Under the pieces are notes generated by a model, which made no database searches, was not told where the DNA came from, and saw only the letters and a program-made list of their open reading frames with translations. Made by a program: the position numbers and the translations under genes. Positions 52,786 through 61,368 of a stretch of DNA of 64,000 nt are shown here, piece by piece. The stretch is from Chitinophaga jiangningensis (GTDB taxonomy: Bacteria > Bacteroidota > Bacteroidia > Chitinophagales > Chitinophagaceae), in contig NZ_FRBL01000004.1 of the NCBI RefSeq assembly GCF_900142605.1, forward strand, positions 496,001-560,000, in the 5' to 3' direction. Each line of letters starts with the position of its first letter. Within the stretch, counting starts at the first letter, position 1.

Positions 52786-52914
52786 ACTGGTGCCTTCGGC
52801 ACCAGTGGTGGTGTGTTGTGTGGCGTGCTCTGCACGCCACACAACACTTATAAGAAATGATCAGCAGCGGTGCGCGTAGCGCACCCCTCCCCAACCGATA
52901 CCGAAGGTATCGGT
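52786..52914. repeat. Cluster of four perfect three-base-loop hairpins
   Basis: Perfect stems of 9 bp (52786-52806, loop TTC), 16 bp (52813-52847, loop TCT), 7 bp (52869-52885, loop GTA) and 9 bp (52894-52914, loop GAA) follow one another within 130 bp. There is no gene in this 318-bp gap. The rest of it (52915-53045) is AT-rich and probably holds the promoter of the AraC-type gene. Confidence 0.8.
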
Positions 52915-53045
52915 CAAATACCAACCTGAGCAATAATAAAAAAATCTTTATATAATATTTTATCATATATTTACAATATCATCATGTAGCAGTGATGACC
53001 CTATGCAGCGAGAAATTATCCTATAAAACCAGCAACATTGTGCCT

Positions 53046-53885
53046 ATGAACTTCCACATTTTTCACCCGGAAGACGCATTGCGTCCGTATGTTAAGCAGT
53101 ATTACTATTGGGAAGACAACACCCGTGGCGTTATTCAGCTGCCACAGAGTTTATTTGCACTGGGCGACCAGTACATGGTCTTCATTCAGGAGGGCGAAGC
53201 CACGGTGAAGCCGGCTAACCATCCTGCCTATACGTTGCCTGCCCACGCGATCATTGGTCACTTTACCTGTGCCTGTCAGTTACAGGTGAAGGGCCCTGTG
53301 AAAATGGTGATTGTGCAGTTGAACGTATATGGCTGTTACAAACTGCTGGGCCTGGATACGCCCGCTTTCACCAACTACTACCGCAATCTGGACGTGACCT
53401 GCGGCGACATGTGGGCCAATATCTCTGCCCGGATAGCCAAAGTAAGGACACCAGATGGTATTATTCCCATCCTGAACAATGCGTACCGCGATTGCCTGGA
53501 TGCCGGTAGTCGTTCCCTCCGCCAGGTGGATGAAATGGTGGACTACCTCGTTGCCCGCAAAGGCAATATTTCACTGGATGAGCTGGCACATATCTTCCAC
53601 CTCTCCCGCCCTACCATGGAGCGTATATTCACCTCCGTTACCGGTATTCCGCCACAGCTTTTCACCCGCATGACAAGATTTAAGACCGCCTTAAAATCAT
53701 TACAGCAACTGAATTTTCCGCAGTGGCAGGCCAGCATGAGCCGCAATGTGTATTACAACCAGGCCATGTTTGTAAAGGATTACCTGCTGTTTAACGGCGA
53801 ATTGCCTGATTATTTTGAACCAGTAGCTACCACCATTGCGCAGATGCCTTCCGGCAACCGCCAAATGGTAGCAGTTGCGAGTTAA
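53046..53885 (+). CDS. AraC-family transcriptional regulator
   Basis: From the ATG at 53046 the product is 279 residues. The N-terminal part begins FHIFHPEDALRPYVKQYYYWE, as in the DUF6597-type sensor domain of Bacteroidota AraC proteins. The C-terminal part has two helix-turn-helix units: ISLDELAHIFHLSRPTMERIFTSVTGIPPQLF, then a second unit around RFKTALKSLQQLN. The second unit is degenerate relative to other AraC proteins (NVYYNQAMFVKDY in place of the usual F-x-D-QSHF). An ATG at 52992 is in frame but gives an unusual leader. The targets are unknown; the GNAT gene starts 41 bp downstream. Confidence 0.88.
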   Translation: MNFHIFHPEDALRPYVKQYYYWEDNTRGVIQLPQSLFALGDQYMVFIQEGEATVKPANHPAYTLPAHAIIGHFTCACQLQVKGPVKMVIVQLNVYGCYKLLGLDTPAFTNYYRNLDVTCGDMWANISARIAKVRTPDGIIPILNNAYRDCLDAGSRSLRQVDEMVDYLVARKGNISLDELAHIFHLSRPTMERIFTSVTGIPPQLFTRMTRFKTALKSLQQLNFPQWQASMSRNVYYNQAMFVKDYLLFNGELPDYFEPVATTIAQMPSGNRQMVAVAS

Positions 53886-53926
53886 TTACGAATAAGCTAC
53901 CTTGGGCCTTCGCAAATTAACCCAAG

Positions 53927-54379
53927 ATGACTACAGAAATTTTCGAAGGCCCATTTAGCATATCTACCGATAACAGTAAACTGGATACTGCGCTCATTCA
54001 GCGTTTCCTCAGCCAGGACTCTTACTGGGCAAAGGATATTCCACTCGAGGTGGTAGAAAAAATGATAGCAGGCTCCCTGTGTTATGGTGTATACAAAGGT
54101 GACACCCAGGTGGGCTTCGCCAGGCTGATTACTGACAAAGCAACCTTTGCCTACCTCGCAGATGTGTTTATATTGCCCGAATACCGCGGACAGGGCCTCT
54201 CCAAATTCCTGATGCGGGTAATCATGGATTACTTTGAATCTCAGCAGCTTCGCAGGATATTATTAGGTACCAAAGATGCCCATGGCCTCTATGCCCAGTT
54301 CGGTTTTAAGCCGCTGGAAGACCCTTCCCGGTTCATGGGGGTGGCTAAACCTGACCTATATACGAAAAAAGAGTCCTGA
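53927..54379 (+). CDS. GNAT-family N-acetyltransferase
   Basis: The 150-residue protein has the short single-domain GNAT form: GVYKGDTQVGFARLITD, then YLADVFILPEYRGQGLSKFLMRVIMDY containing the acetyl-CoA loop Q/RxxGxG/S, and KDAHGLYAQFGFKPLED at the end. It is 41 bp behind the AraC regulator and 43 bp ahead of a cupin gene, so the three may be co-transcribed. The substrate is unknown. Confidence 0.9.
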   Translation: MTTEIFEGPFSISTDNSKLDTALIQRFLSQDSYWAKDIPLEVVEKMIAGSLCYGVYKGDTQVGFARLITDKATFAYLADVFILPEYRGQGLSKFLMRVIMDYFESQQLRRILLGTKDAHGLYAQFGFKPLEDPSRFMGVAKPDLYTKKES

Positions 54380-54422
54380 AATTCTGGTTTTTCGCTACCT
54401 TTCCGTCCTCAAATAACTACCT

Positions 54423-54926
54423 ATGCAATATTCAGCAAGCTGGTGGCGGGAAAAGCTGCAATTACAATCGCACGTAGAAGGAGGCGCCTTTCGGGAAACA
54501 TACCGTTCCGAGTGGATGCTGGATATGAGCACCCTCCCGGCGGGCATGACCGGTAACCGGAATGCTTCCACCTGCATCTATTTTCTCCTGGAATATGGCG
54601 AGTTTTCAGCGTTTCACCGCATTGCAGCGGATGAAATCTGGCATTTTTATGATGGTCACTCCCTGACTATCTACGAAATAGAACCGGGTGGCAACCTCAT
54701 TACCCATAAACTCGGCAGGGACTTCGAAAAAGGTGAGCGCCTGCAGGTGATTATCACAGCCGGCAACTGGTTTGCCAGCCGTACAGAGGTGGAAGGCGGT
54801 TACGCCCTCACCGGCTGCACCGTAGCGCCCGGGTTCGATTTTGCTGACTTTGAACTCGCAGAAAGAGCGCCGTTGCAGGCGGCATATCCGCAGCATGCGG
54901 GGCTGATTGCGGAGCTTACGCGGTAG
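54423..54926 (+). CDS. DUF985-family cupin protein
   Basis: The 167-residue protein matches the DUF985 cupin pattern: LQSHVEGGAFRETYRS near the start, STCIYFLLEYGEFSAFHRIAADEIWHFYDG with the metal-binding His and Glu residues, and GCTVAPGFDFADFELA near the end. Family members fold as single-domain cupins; their reaction is not settled. A triloop hairpin followed by a T-rich stretch starts at the stop codon. Confidence 0.9.
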   Translation: MQYSASWWREKLQLQSHVEGGAFRETYRSEWMLDMSTLPAGMTGNRNASTCIYFLLEYGEFSAFHRIAADEIWHFYDGHSLTIYEIEPGGNLITHKLGRDFEKGERLQVIITAGNWFASRTEVEGGYALTGCTVAPGFDFADFELAERAPLQAAYPQHAGLIAELTR

Positions 54927-55262
54927 GCACCTTAGGTGCCTGCGTTTTGTCTTTTTTGCTCGCAAAGCAGCATAAGGGGCATAAGCAGCAAAGACCTGCA
55001 TTTATTGTTTTAAGAAATACCTGCATAAAATTGTTTTCAATAATGCTTCGTTATATTAAACTACCTTTTGATAATTAGATACTTAGCCGCTTATACAATT
55101 GCTATTTTTGTACCAACAACAAAACACAAGCATTAGCTACTTTACAAACAACAAAACACAAGCATTAGCTACTTTACAAACAACAAAACACAAGCCTTAG
55201 CTGCTTACCTGCTTTGCTGCTTTGCGTGAAAAAAAGACCGCTCTCCTGGCGCCGAAGGCGCC
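54925..55262. repeat. Composite intergenic element: dispersed repeat in inverted arrangement with three 32-bp units
   Basis: The element is bordered by triloop hairpins at 54925-54941 (loop TTA) and 55248-55262 (loop GAA). Inside, a block with TTTTTTGCTCGCAAAGCAGC starts at about 54951, and the same block in reverse orientation lies at about 55206-55238. Three 32-bp tandem units are at 55112-55143, 55144-55175 and 55176-55207. The first two differ at one base; the third has three to four changes. The matching copy at 4595-4692 has two units. No gene is seen in 54927-55319. Confidence 0.8.
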
Positions 55263-55319
55263 TTAACAGTAATGCATATACGCCGCAGCCGTTCCCACAA
55301 ATTTTCGTAATTTTCAGTC

Positions 55320-55949
55320 ATGAAGAAAATCATTTACATACTGGTATTTGTTTTAATTGCGCTTGCCATGTTCTGGCTTGGCCGTTTTTTTGGCAGTAAG
55401 AACGTGAGTCAGCAGGTTATCTCCAATGGCCTTATAGTAAAGGAAATCGCGGAGCTGGCCAGCCTGGACGTACAGGGTTCTGCCAGCATCAAGCGCAGCA
55501 ACCTGGAAGAAGGCGCCAGCGACTGGACAGACAACCTGAAAAAGACATTTCTGGAAAATACCATTTGGGTTACTATTCCCTACCAGGCTAAGTTTGGTGT
55601 GGATATAAATGATAATAATTTTAAGGTAGACATCAGCCAAAAGCGGATAACTGTAAAGTTACCGGCACCAAAGCTGCTCAGCTATGAGCTCAAGGTGGAT
55701 AGGATGGAAACGGCCAACAGAAAAGGACTGTTTCTTTCACAGGACGACGAAACCTACACCGATGTACAGAAGAAATTGTACCAGACCTCCCGGGCGCAGC
55801 TGGAGAACAATCCTACCTACATAGAAAAGTCCAAAGGCAAGATAGTAGGGATCATGCAGCAGTACTATGCCCCTTTCCTGAAAGACCATATACTGGATGT
55901 ACAGTTTGAAGGAGACACTGCCCGCCTGAGCGGCGCCACGCTGCAATAA
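55320..55949 (+). CDS. DUF4230-family membrane-anchored protein
   Basis: The 209-residue protein has an N-terminal membrane anchor (about residues 3-25). A soluble domain follows, with the DUF4230 pattern: KEIAELASLDVQGSASIKRSN, IPYQAKFGVDI, ITVKLPAPKLLSYEL, and a final helical segment around GKIVGIMQQYYAPFLKDH. The function of the family is unknown. It is convergent with the gene at 55954, only 4 bp away. Confidence 0.85.
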   Translation: MKKIIYILVFVLIALAMFWLGRFFGSKNVSQQVISNGLIVKEIAELASLDVQGSASIKRSNLEEGASDWTDNLKKTFLENTIWVTIPYQAKFGVDINDNNFKVDISQKRITVKLPAPKLLSYELKVDRMETANRKGLFLSQDDETYTDVQKKLYQTSRAQLENNPTYIEKSKGKIVGIMQQYYAPFLKDHILDVQFEGDTARLSGATLQ

Positions 55950-55953
55950 CACC

Positions 55954-56664
55954 TCAGGCAGCAATATATTTCACCAGGGTTCTTTTGGCTACCGGCAACA
56001 ACGTTTCGTTGATTGGCAGTACTAATTTTGTTTCCACGCTGTAAACAGCGGGATTGGGTAACTGCTTATGACTGCGGATCAGCTGGGATTTGATGTATTC
56101 GAAGGTATGCATCAGGTCCTTCTTGTAAGTATCGAGGAAGCTCATATGAATGCCCCTGAATTTTTCATCGGCCCGTTCAAAGATGGTGAGCCGGTAAGTG
56201 TATACCAACACTTCCCGGAAGCGGCCATCGCTGAGGAACATGTACCCTTCAGAACTCTCCAGCGGCACCAGTCCCACCGGTGCAATGTGCAGCTGATCTT
56301 CCACAAATTCGTAAAGCTCAGTGCCCTCCCGGATAGTACCATCCATTTTTTTCATGGCGTACTCAATAATGCTTTCCAACTCCTGCATCAGCTCATCGTC
56401 TGCTATGATCTGCTCATACAGTAGCTGCAGTTTTTCCAGGTTTACCTCACTGAGCTTTTTGGGAAATCGCTGCTGAAGGAACTGCTTGTTCTCCCTAAAA
56501 GATACCAGGTTATTATAATGAAAAATGATATCGGCCAGCTGAGGATATAATTTTTGCTGACCAAAGTACTGATTGATGTCTTGCAGGTATGCGAGTAACG
56601 TGTATTTCTTTAATTCGAAATCTATGTAGCCATCCGCAAACCAGGTTTCGCTCAAGGCTCCCAT
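55954..56664 (-). CDS. Conserved-looking hypothetical protein
   Basis: The 236-residue protein is acidic and helical, without signal peptide or membrane segment. It is rich in Leu, Glu and aromatic residues, with TLLAYLQDINQYFGQQKLYPQLADIIFHYNNL near the start, then a helical bundle and a beta region, and YKKDLMHTFEYIKSQL near the end. I do not recognise a named domain, though its even composition and good codon use point to a conserved cytoplasmic protein. Its neighbours give no clear clue to function. Confidence 0.65.
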   Translation of the reverse strand: MGALSETWFADGYIDFELKKYTLLAYLQDINQYFGQQKLYPQLADIIFHYNNLVSFRENKQFLQQRFPKKLSEVNLEKLQLLYEQIIADDELMQELESIIEYAMKKMDGTIREGTELYEFVEDQLHIAPVGLVPLESSEGYMFLSDGRFREVLVYTYRLTIFERADEKFRGIHMSFLDTYKKDLMHTFEYIKSQLIRSHKQLPNPAVYSVETKLVLPINETLLPVAKRTLVKYIAA

Positions 56665-56832
56665 GATAATTTAATTTAATGGATTATACTATTAATTTAC
56701 GAAAATTTTCCCGCAAAATGTGCTTATAAATTGCAAAAACAGGTTTCTGAAAAAAATATTTTTTCGCTTATAATACAAGCTGGTAGCCGATATAAGGGGG
56801 TAGTTATGCTAAAAACATAATAAAATCTTAAA

Positions 56833-56840
56833 TATTTTTG
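56833..56840 (+). promoter_or_regulatory. -7 element upstream of RRM gene
   Basis: TATTTTTG matches TAnnTTTG and would leave a leader of about 65-70 AT-rich bases before the ATG at 56915. No good -33 element is seen. Confidence 0.35.
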
Positions 56841-56914
56841 GAGGGCTACTATTTTATTGGCTTTAATTTCCTAACTTCAGTACATTATTTTTCATTTTTT
56901 TAATTTCAGTTATC

Positions 56915-57244
56915 ATGAACATTTACGTAGCCAACCTGCATTATAGGTTGAACGATGAGGATCTGCATCAGATTTTCAGCGACTTTGGAGAGGTTACCTC
57001 CGCAAAAATCATCAAGGACCATGAAACTGGTCGCTCACGCGGTTTCGGTTTTGTGGAAATGCCTAATCAAGAAGAAGGAACCAAAGCTATGGAAAGCTTA
57101 AACGGTAGCGAAATTGAAGGCAAACAACTGATGGTTAACGAAGCAAGACCAAAACAACCGAACAATAATTTCAGAGGTGGTGGAAATAACCGTGGTGGCG
57201 GAGGATATGGTGGTCCTCGTGGCGATCGTGGTGGACGCTACTAA
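56915..57244 (+). CDS. RRM-domain RNA-binding protein with glycine-rich tail
   Basis: The 109-residue protein is a single RNA recognition motif (1-80) with RNP2 IYVANL and RNP1 RSRGFGFVEM. A Gly/Arg/Asn-rich tail (about 85-109, with GGGNNRGGGGYGG) follows. Such proteins bind single-stranded RNA and often serve as cold-shock-like RNA chaperones in Bacteroidota and cyanobacteria. The long AT-rich upstream region (56665-56914) with a TATTTTTG box suggests regulation through the leader. It is followed by a strong terminator. Confidence 0.93.
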   Translation: MNIYVANLHYRLNDEDLHQIFSDFGEVTSAKIIKDHETGRSRGFGFVEMPNQEEGTKAMESLNGSEIEGKQLMVNEARPKQPNNNFRGGGNNRGGGGYGGPRGDRGGRY

Positions 57245-57280
57245 GTTATTTTTTATCGGTAAAGCTGTTAAAAAAATTCA

Positions 57281-57311
57281 AAAGGCGGTTTCTTCGGAAA
57301 TCGCCTTTTTT
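57281..57311 (+). terminator. Intrinsic terminator of RRM gene
   Basis: A 12-bp stem (57281-57292 with 57297-57308, one G-T pair), TTCG tetraloop, is followed by T residues. The TTCG loop and A-rich start make it very stable. Confidence 0.88.
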
Positions 57312-57342
57312 ATTGGCGTAAATTCTTAATGGACAATCGGTG

Positions 57343-57496
57343 AAGAGCCGGTTATATGCCATACAAATCAGCAATCGACTTTTATCTGCGATATTCTTAT
57401 TCTTACGGGATAATCGCGGCGGAAAGACGGTTATATGCCATATAAATCAACAATCGCCTTTTATCTGTGAATTCTTACGGGATAACAGCGGCGGAA
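57343..57496. repeat. Two imperfect tandem repeats of about 79 bp
   Basis: GGTTATATGCCATA followed by AAATCA and CAATCG occurs at 57350 and again at 57429, 79 bp apart. Each copy ends with TTCTTACGGGATAA and GCGGCGGAAAG. The second copy is about 7 bp shorter. The element lies between two terminators (57245-57585 holds no gene). Confidence 0.75.
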
Positions 57497-57510
57497 AGCC
57501 GCATTTCTAC

Positions 57511-57551
57511 CGAAACAAAAAAAGAGAGCAAAGCTCTCTTTTTTTGTTTCG
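57511..57551. terminator. Bidirectional terminator, 19-bp perfect stem
   Basis: Arms 57511-57529 and 57533-57551 are exact complements around loop AAA, with long A and T runs inside the stem. It separates the RRM gene (plus) from the E2 gene (minus). Confidence 0.88.
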
Positions 57552-57585
57552 GATTCCCAAGGCTTGCGGCCCCAGGTAACCATTA

Positions 57586-58914
57586 TTAAATTCCTCTTTT
57601 AGGATCAAAGTTCTCTAACTCTGTAGCCACGGCCGACAGGAAAGTAGAACCCAGGGAACCGTCCACAATTCTGTGGTCGTACGACATGGACAGGTACATC
57701 ATGTGCCTGATCGCGATGCTGTCGCCCTGCTCTGTTTCGATCACCACCGGGCGCTTTTTGATGGCGCCCACCGCCAGGATAGCTACCTGTGGCTGGTTAA
57801 TGATAGGAGTGCCCATGAGGCTACCGAAAGTGCCCACGTTGGTGAGCGTGAAAGTACCGCCCTGTGTATCTTCCGGTTTCAGTTTATTGTTACGTGCCGC
57901 ATTAGCGAGGCCGTTTACCTGTTTGGTAAGTCCTACCAGGTTAAGCTGGTCTGCACTTCTGATAACCGGTACAATCAGGTTACCCGAAGGCAGCGCGGTA
58001 GCCATGCCTACGTTGATATCTTTCTTTATAATGATCTTATCGCCGTCCAGTGAACAGTTAATCAGTGGGAAACGCTTCAGGCATTTTACGATCGCCTCTA
58101 CAAACAGCGGCGTGAAAGTCAGCTTTTCGCCTTCTCTCTTTTCGAATTCACCTTTCACGCGGTCGCGCCATTTTACCATATTGGTTACATCCGCTTCTGC
58201 GAAGCTGGTCACATGCGGGCTCACCTGCTTGCTCATCACCATGTGATTGGCGATCAGTTTGCGCATGCGGTCCATTTCAATGATTTCCACATTGCCGCTA
58301 TAAGTAGCAGAAGGAACGGTAACGGCCGTTGCCGGGCGCGGAGCGGCCGCTGCGGCAGCAGTGCCCTGGTTGCTGGCAGGCGTTACATCTGCGATTACTT
58401 TACCTTCTTTACGATCAGCTACGTATTGCAGTATATCCTTTTTGGTTACACGGCCTTCTGTTCCGCTGCCTGGCAGTTTTTCCAGTTCAGCGAAGCTAAC
58501 TCCTTCCTGCTGGGCAATGGTGAGTACCAGCGGAGAATAGAATCGTGCGCCGCCACCAGCAGCGGCAGGCGTAGGTTCAGCTACCTGCTCAGCTACTACG
58601 GGAGCAGCTGCAGCAGTAAATTTGGGTTCAGTAGTTACAGGGGCAGCAGGTGTTGTGTCCGCTGCTGCATCGGCATTGGTATTAATGCGCGCAATGACAG
58701 TACCCACAGGCACCACGTCATTTTCTGAAAAGAGGAGTTCAGCAATGATACCTTCCGCGGTGGAAGGGACCTCGCTATCCACCTTGTCGGTAGCAATTTC
58801 CAGCACAGTTTCATCCACTTTAACGGAATCTCCCGGCTTTTTATGCCAGCGCAGGATGGTAGCTTCCATGATGCTTTCTCCCATTTTCGGCATTACCAGT
58901 TCTACAATAGCCAT
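57586..58914 (-). CDS. Dihydrolipoyl acyltransferase, E2 of a 2-oxo acid dehydrogenase complex
   Basis: From the ATG at 58914 the product is 442 residues. The N-terminal lipoyl domain (1-80) carries lipoyl-Lys44 in EIATDKVDSE. An Ala/Pro/Thr-rich linker is followed by an E3-binding domain (about 130-165, with YSPLVLTIAQQEGVS and GRVTKKDIL). The catalytic domain (about 215-442) has SYDHRIVDGSLGS with the active-site His and Asp. It transfers an acyl group to CoA. The sequence alone does not tell whether it serves pyruvate, 2-oxoglutarate or branched-chain 2-oxo acids. The in-frame ATG at 58980 would extend into a region without lipoyl features. Confidence 0.94.
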   Translation of the reverse strand: MAIVELVMPKMGESIMEATILRWHKKPGDSVKVDETVLEIATDKVDSEVPSTAEGIIAELLFSENDVVPVGTVIARINTNADAAADTTPAAPVTTEPKFTAAAAPVVAEQVAEPTPAAAGGGARFYSPLVLTIAQQEGVSFAELEKLPGSGTEGRVTKKDILQYVADRKEGKVIADVTPASNQGTAAAAAAPRPATAVTVPSATYSGNVEIIEMDRMRKLIANHMVMSKQVSPHVTSFAEADVTNMVKWRDRVKGEFEKREGEKLTFTPLFVEAIVKCLKRFPLINCSLDGDKIIIKKDINVGMATALPSGNLIVPVIRSADQLNLVGLTKQVNGLANAARNNKLKPEDTQGGTFTLTNVGTFGSLMGTPIINQPQVAILAVGAIKKRPVVIETEQGDSIAIRHMMYLSMSYDHRIVDGSLGSTFLSAVATELENFDPKRGI

Positions 58915-58976
58915 AAGATTGATTTTAGCTTGAATTTTAGCTTTGTTTAGTGCGGAACAAAAATAAGGGAATTGTA

Positions 58977-60245
58977 TCAATTCAATTCTTCCGGCTCCAG
59001 TTCCAATATCAGCTTCCTTAATTCATTCATCGCATAAACAGCGGCCATCTGTGTATTTCGTTCACGGTCGTAGCGCAGCTGATACTTCACAGTCACCATT
59101 TTTTCGCGACTGCCAACAGCCATCCACACCGTACCAACGGGCTTTTCATCGGTTCCGCCGGTAGGGCCCATAATACCGGATACGGCTATGGCATAATCCA
59201 CTTCCAGCAGGTCCAGCGCCCCGGTCAGCATTTCTTTTACGGTAGCCTCGCTCACAGCGCCATGGGCAGCCAGGGTTTCTTTTTTTACCCCCAGCATCTT
59301 CATTTTCATGTCGTTGGAGTAAGTAATAGCGCCCCCTTTATAATAGGCGCTGCTCCCCGAAACAGCGGTAATCCAGCTGCCTATCAGGCCGCCGGTACAG
59401 CTTTCGGCGGCACCCATCGTTTTTTTACGCTTCAGCAGCACCTGCCCCAGCACCTCGCCGATGCTCACATCCTGGTCGGTAACATATATATCCTGTAATC
59501 TTTCCTTGAGCTCAGTAAAGTATAAACTCAGCTCCGTGGCGGTGCTCACTTTATCCTTTCCCTGGGCGGTAAGGCGCAGCTTGAGTAAACTATAACTTGG
59601 CAAATAGGCCAGCTTGATATGCGGTGGCAGTTTCGCTTCGAAGTCTACCAGTCGCTCCGCTACAAACGATTCCCCCATACCGGAGGTAATGAGGGTATGA
59701 TGTACTACCGCCGGGGTGTTGAAATGGGTTTCCAGGCGTGGCAGTACGAAACTTTCCATGATGCCCTTCATCTCATGCGGTACCCCTGGCATGGATACAT
59801 AAATCTTTCCGTCTTTTTCAAACCACATCCCCGGCGCCGTACCCCGGTGATTCTGGATCACGGTGGCCGCTTCCGGTACCAGTGCCTGATCTACGTTACG
59901 CTGCAAAATAGGCAGCCCCCTGCTCTCGAACATATGGAGCACCCGCTGAAGGGTATCCCTGTCCTGCACCAGGCGGGTATGGAAATATTCGCAGAGGGTA
60001 GGCTTGGTGATGTCATCCGCGGTAGGGCCCAGGCCACCTGTCATCAGTACTACGTCCGACAAGGCCGCTTCGGCTGCCAGCGTAGCCAAAATATCTTCCC
60101 GTATATCCCCAATGGCTGCACGACGATGCACCCAGATGCCCATGGCATTCAACTGCTGTGCCATCCAGGCGGAATTGGTGTCGATGGTCTGGCCAATAAG
60201 CAACTCATCGCCAATGGTGATGATACTGACAGTAATTTTATCCAC
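58977..60245 (-). CDS. cinA: CinA-like protein (nicotinamide-nucleotide amidase / MoCF-like)
   Basis: The 422-residue protein is a full-length CinA. The N-terminal molybdopterin-binding-like domain (about 5-170) has IITIGDELLIGQTIDTNSAWM and LMTGGLGPTADDITK. A middle part follows, and the C-terminal amidase domain (about 265-415) has GAAESCTGGLIGSWIT with the catalytic Ser and SGIMGPTGGTDEKPVGTVW. It removes an amide from NMN in pyridine-nucleotide recycling and has ADP-ribose pyrophosphatase activity in studied homologues. Its neighbours in the same direction are E2 (63 bp) and thioesterase (12 bp). Confidence 0.95.
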   Translation of the reverse strand: MDKITVSIITIGDELLIGQTIDTNSAWMAQQLNAMGIWVHRRAAIGDIREDILATLAAEAALSDVVLMTGGLGPTADDITKPTLCEYFHTRLVQDRDTLQRVLHMFESRGLPILQRNVDQALVPEAATVIQNHRGTAPGMWFEKDGKIYVSMPGVPHEMKGIMESFVLPRLETHFNTPAVVHHTLITSGMGESFVAERLVDFEAKLPPHIKLAYLPSYSLLKLRLTAQGKDKVSTATELSLYFTELKERLQDIYVTDQDVSIGEVLGQVLLKRKKTMGAAESCTGGLIGSWITAVSGSSAYYKGGAITYSNDMKMKMLGVKKETLAAHGAVSEATVKEMLTGALDLLEVDYAIAVSGIMGPTGGTDEKPVGTVWMAVGSREKMVTVKYQLRYDRERNTQMAAVYAMNELRKLILELEPEELN

Positions 60246-60257
60246 GTCGCAGGTTTT

Positions 60258-60668
60258 TTAATTAAAGAATGGTGCCAGGCGCTCTCTCAGTACTTCCGGA
60301 AGACCCGATTTCTGCCTGGTATTAACATCTACAAACACCAGCGTGGTAACACCCACATTGAGCAACTCGCCCTTTTCGTTATACAGCTCACTATGAAACT
60401 GTATTTTGGAGCTCTTAGGTAACTCTTTTAATATAGTCTTTACCGTTATGAGGTTGTCGTAAGTGGCCGGCCTGAAATACTTCACATTCAATTCCGCCAC
60501 AGGCATCATCACCCCTTGCTCCTCCAGCTCCCGGTAGGTAAATCCCAGCTCCCGGATCGCTTCTGCCCTGCCCACTTCATAATAAAGCGCGTAGTTGCCG
60601 TAATAGAGATATCCCATCTGGTCTGTTTCTCCGTATCTTACCCGTATTGTAGTTGTACTAATAAACAT
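60258..60668 (-). CDS. Acyl-CoA thioesterase, 4HBT/YbgC-like
   Basis: The 136-residue hot-dog-fold protein has the 4HBT signature RVRYGETDQMGYLYYGNYALYYEVGRAEAIRELG with the catalytic Asp. ELNVKYFRPATYDNLI and a final LVFVDVNTRQKSGLP follow. It hydrolyses short- or medium-chain acyl-CoA. The gene ends 12 bp before cinA and begins 18 bp after a doxX gene, so the three probably form one operon. Confidence 0.92.
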   Translation of the reverse strand: MFISTTTIRVRYGETDQMGYLYYGNYALYYEVGRAEAIRELGFTYRELEEQGVMMPVAELNVKYFRPATYDNLITVKTILKELPKSSKIQFHSELYNEKGELLNVGVTTLVFVDVNTRQKSGLPEVLRERLAPFFN

Positions 60669-60686
60669 GGTCCATGCTGTTTTTAA

Positions 60687-61091
60687 TTACGCAATCAGAT
60701 TATCGATGCTTACCTTCCCTGGTCCTACGAAGAGGATGGTCAGGTAAGCCGCCAGATACATGAGCGGCAATTCTATCTTATCAATAGGCTCATGTGCATG
60801 CACCACAAAAATAACGACTGACATGCAAATAATGAGCGGTACACTGGCCAGCCGGGTTAATAAACCCAGCATCAGGAAGATAGCACAGGCCACTTCCGCA
60901 AACACCACCATACCCAGCGAAACGGCATGGCCTACGTGAAAAGGATCAGGAAAGGTATTCTTTTTTGATGCAAATCCAATCAATTTTGGCCATCCATGTA
61001 ATAATATCAATCCCCCGAAAACCAATCGCATCAAGAGCATCGAGAAAGATATGGCACCATTGGTATGACCCGCCGAAAACAGTTTTCTCAT
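60687..61091 (-). CDS. DoxX-family membrane protein
   Basis: The 134-residue protein has four membrane helices in the DoxX pattern, starting FSMLLMRLVFGGLILLHGWPKLIGF, then GMVVFAEVACAIFLMLGLLTRLASVPLIICM. It is a typical small inner-membrane protein linked to redox and sulfur metabolism in some organisms. It is the first gene of the doxX / thioesterase / cinA run. It is distinct from the DoxX-like protein at 11910 and shows no link with the MNIO operon. Confidence 0.9.
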   Translation of the reverse strand: MRKLFSAGHTNGAISFSMLLMRLVFGGLILLHGWPKLIGFASKKNTFPDPFHVGHAVSLGMVVFAEVACAIFLMLGLLTRLASVPLIICMSVVIFVVHAHEPIDKIELPLMYLAAYLTILFVGPGKVSIDNLIA

Positions 61092-61368
61092 AGTAGGTAA
61101 GGTTTTTGCTAAGAAAAGTGATTTTCCGCAAGATAGCGTATATGCCTTTGCCGCCTATACGGAGTTATCCACATTGTGTAGAACACAATCGGAAAAGAAT
61201 GGAGATAACATATATATTTGCTTTCATCTGTTCTGTCGGCACTATTCCCCGTACTAGTAAAGGCAAAACAGCGGATTGGAGGATCATGTAACAGGAGGTA
61301 TTCGCCCGGACAGAAAATATTTCTGCCCGGTATTCGTTTTAATCGCATATTCAAGATAATAGCAAAAC

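Noticed and set aside
55112..55207. Possible CRISPR array because of 32-bp repeats
   Set aside because: The units are directly adjacent with no spacers, only three copies exist, and no cas genes are nearby. It is a simple tandem repeat within a dispersed element.
59619..60422. Plus-strand frame of 267 codons opposite cinA and the thioesterase
   Set aside because: Both minus-strand genes are clear family members, and the opposite reading is unlike any protein.
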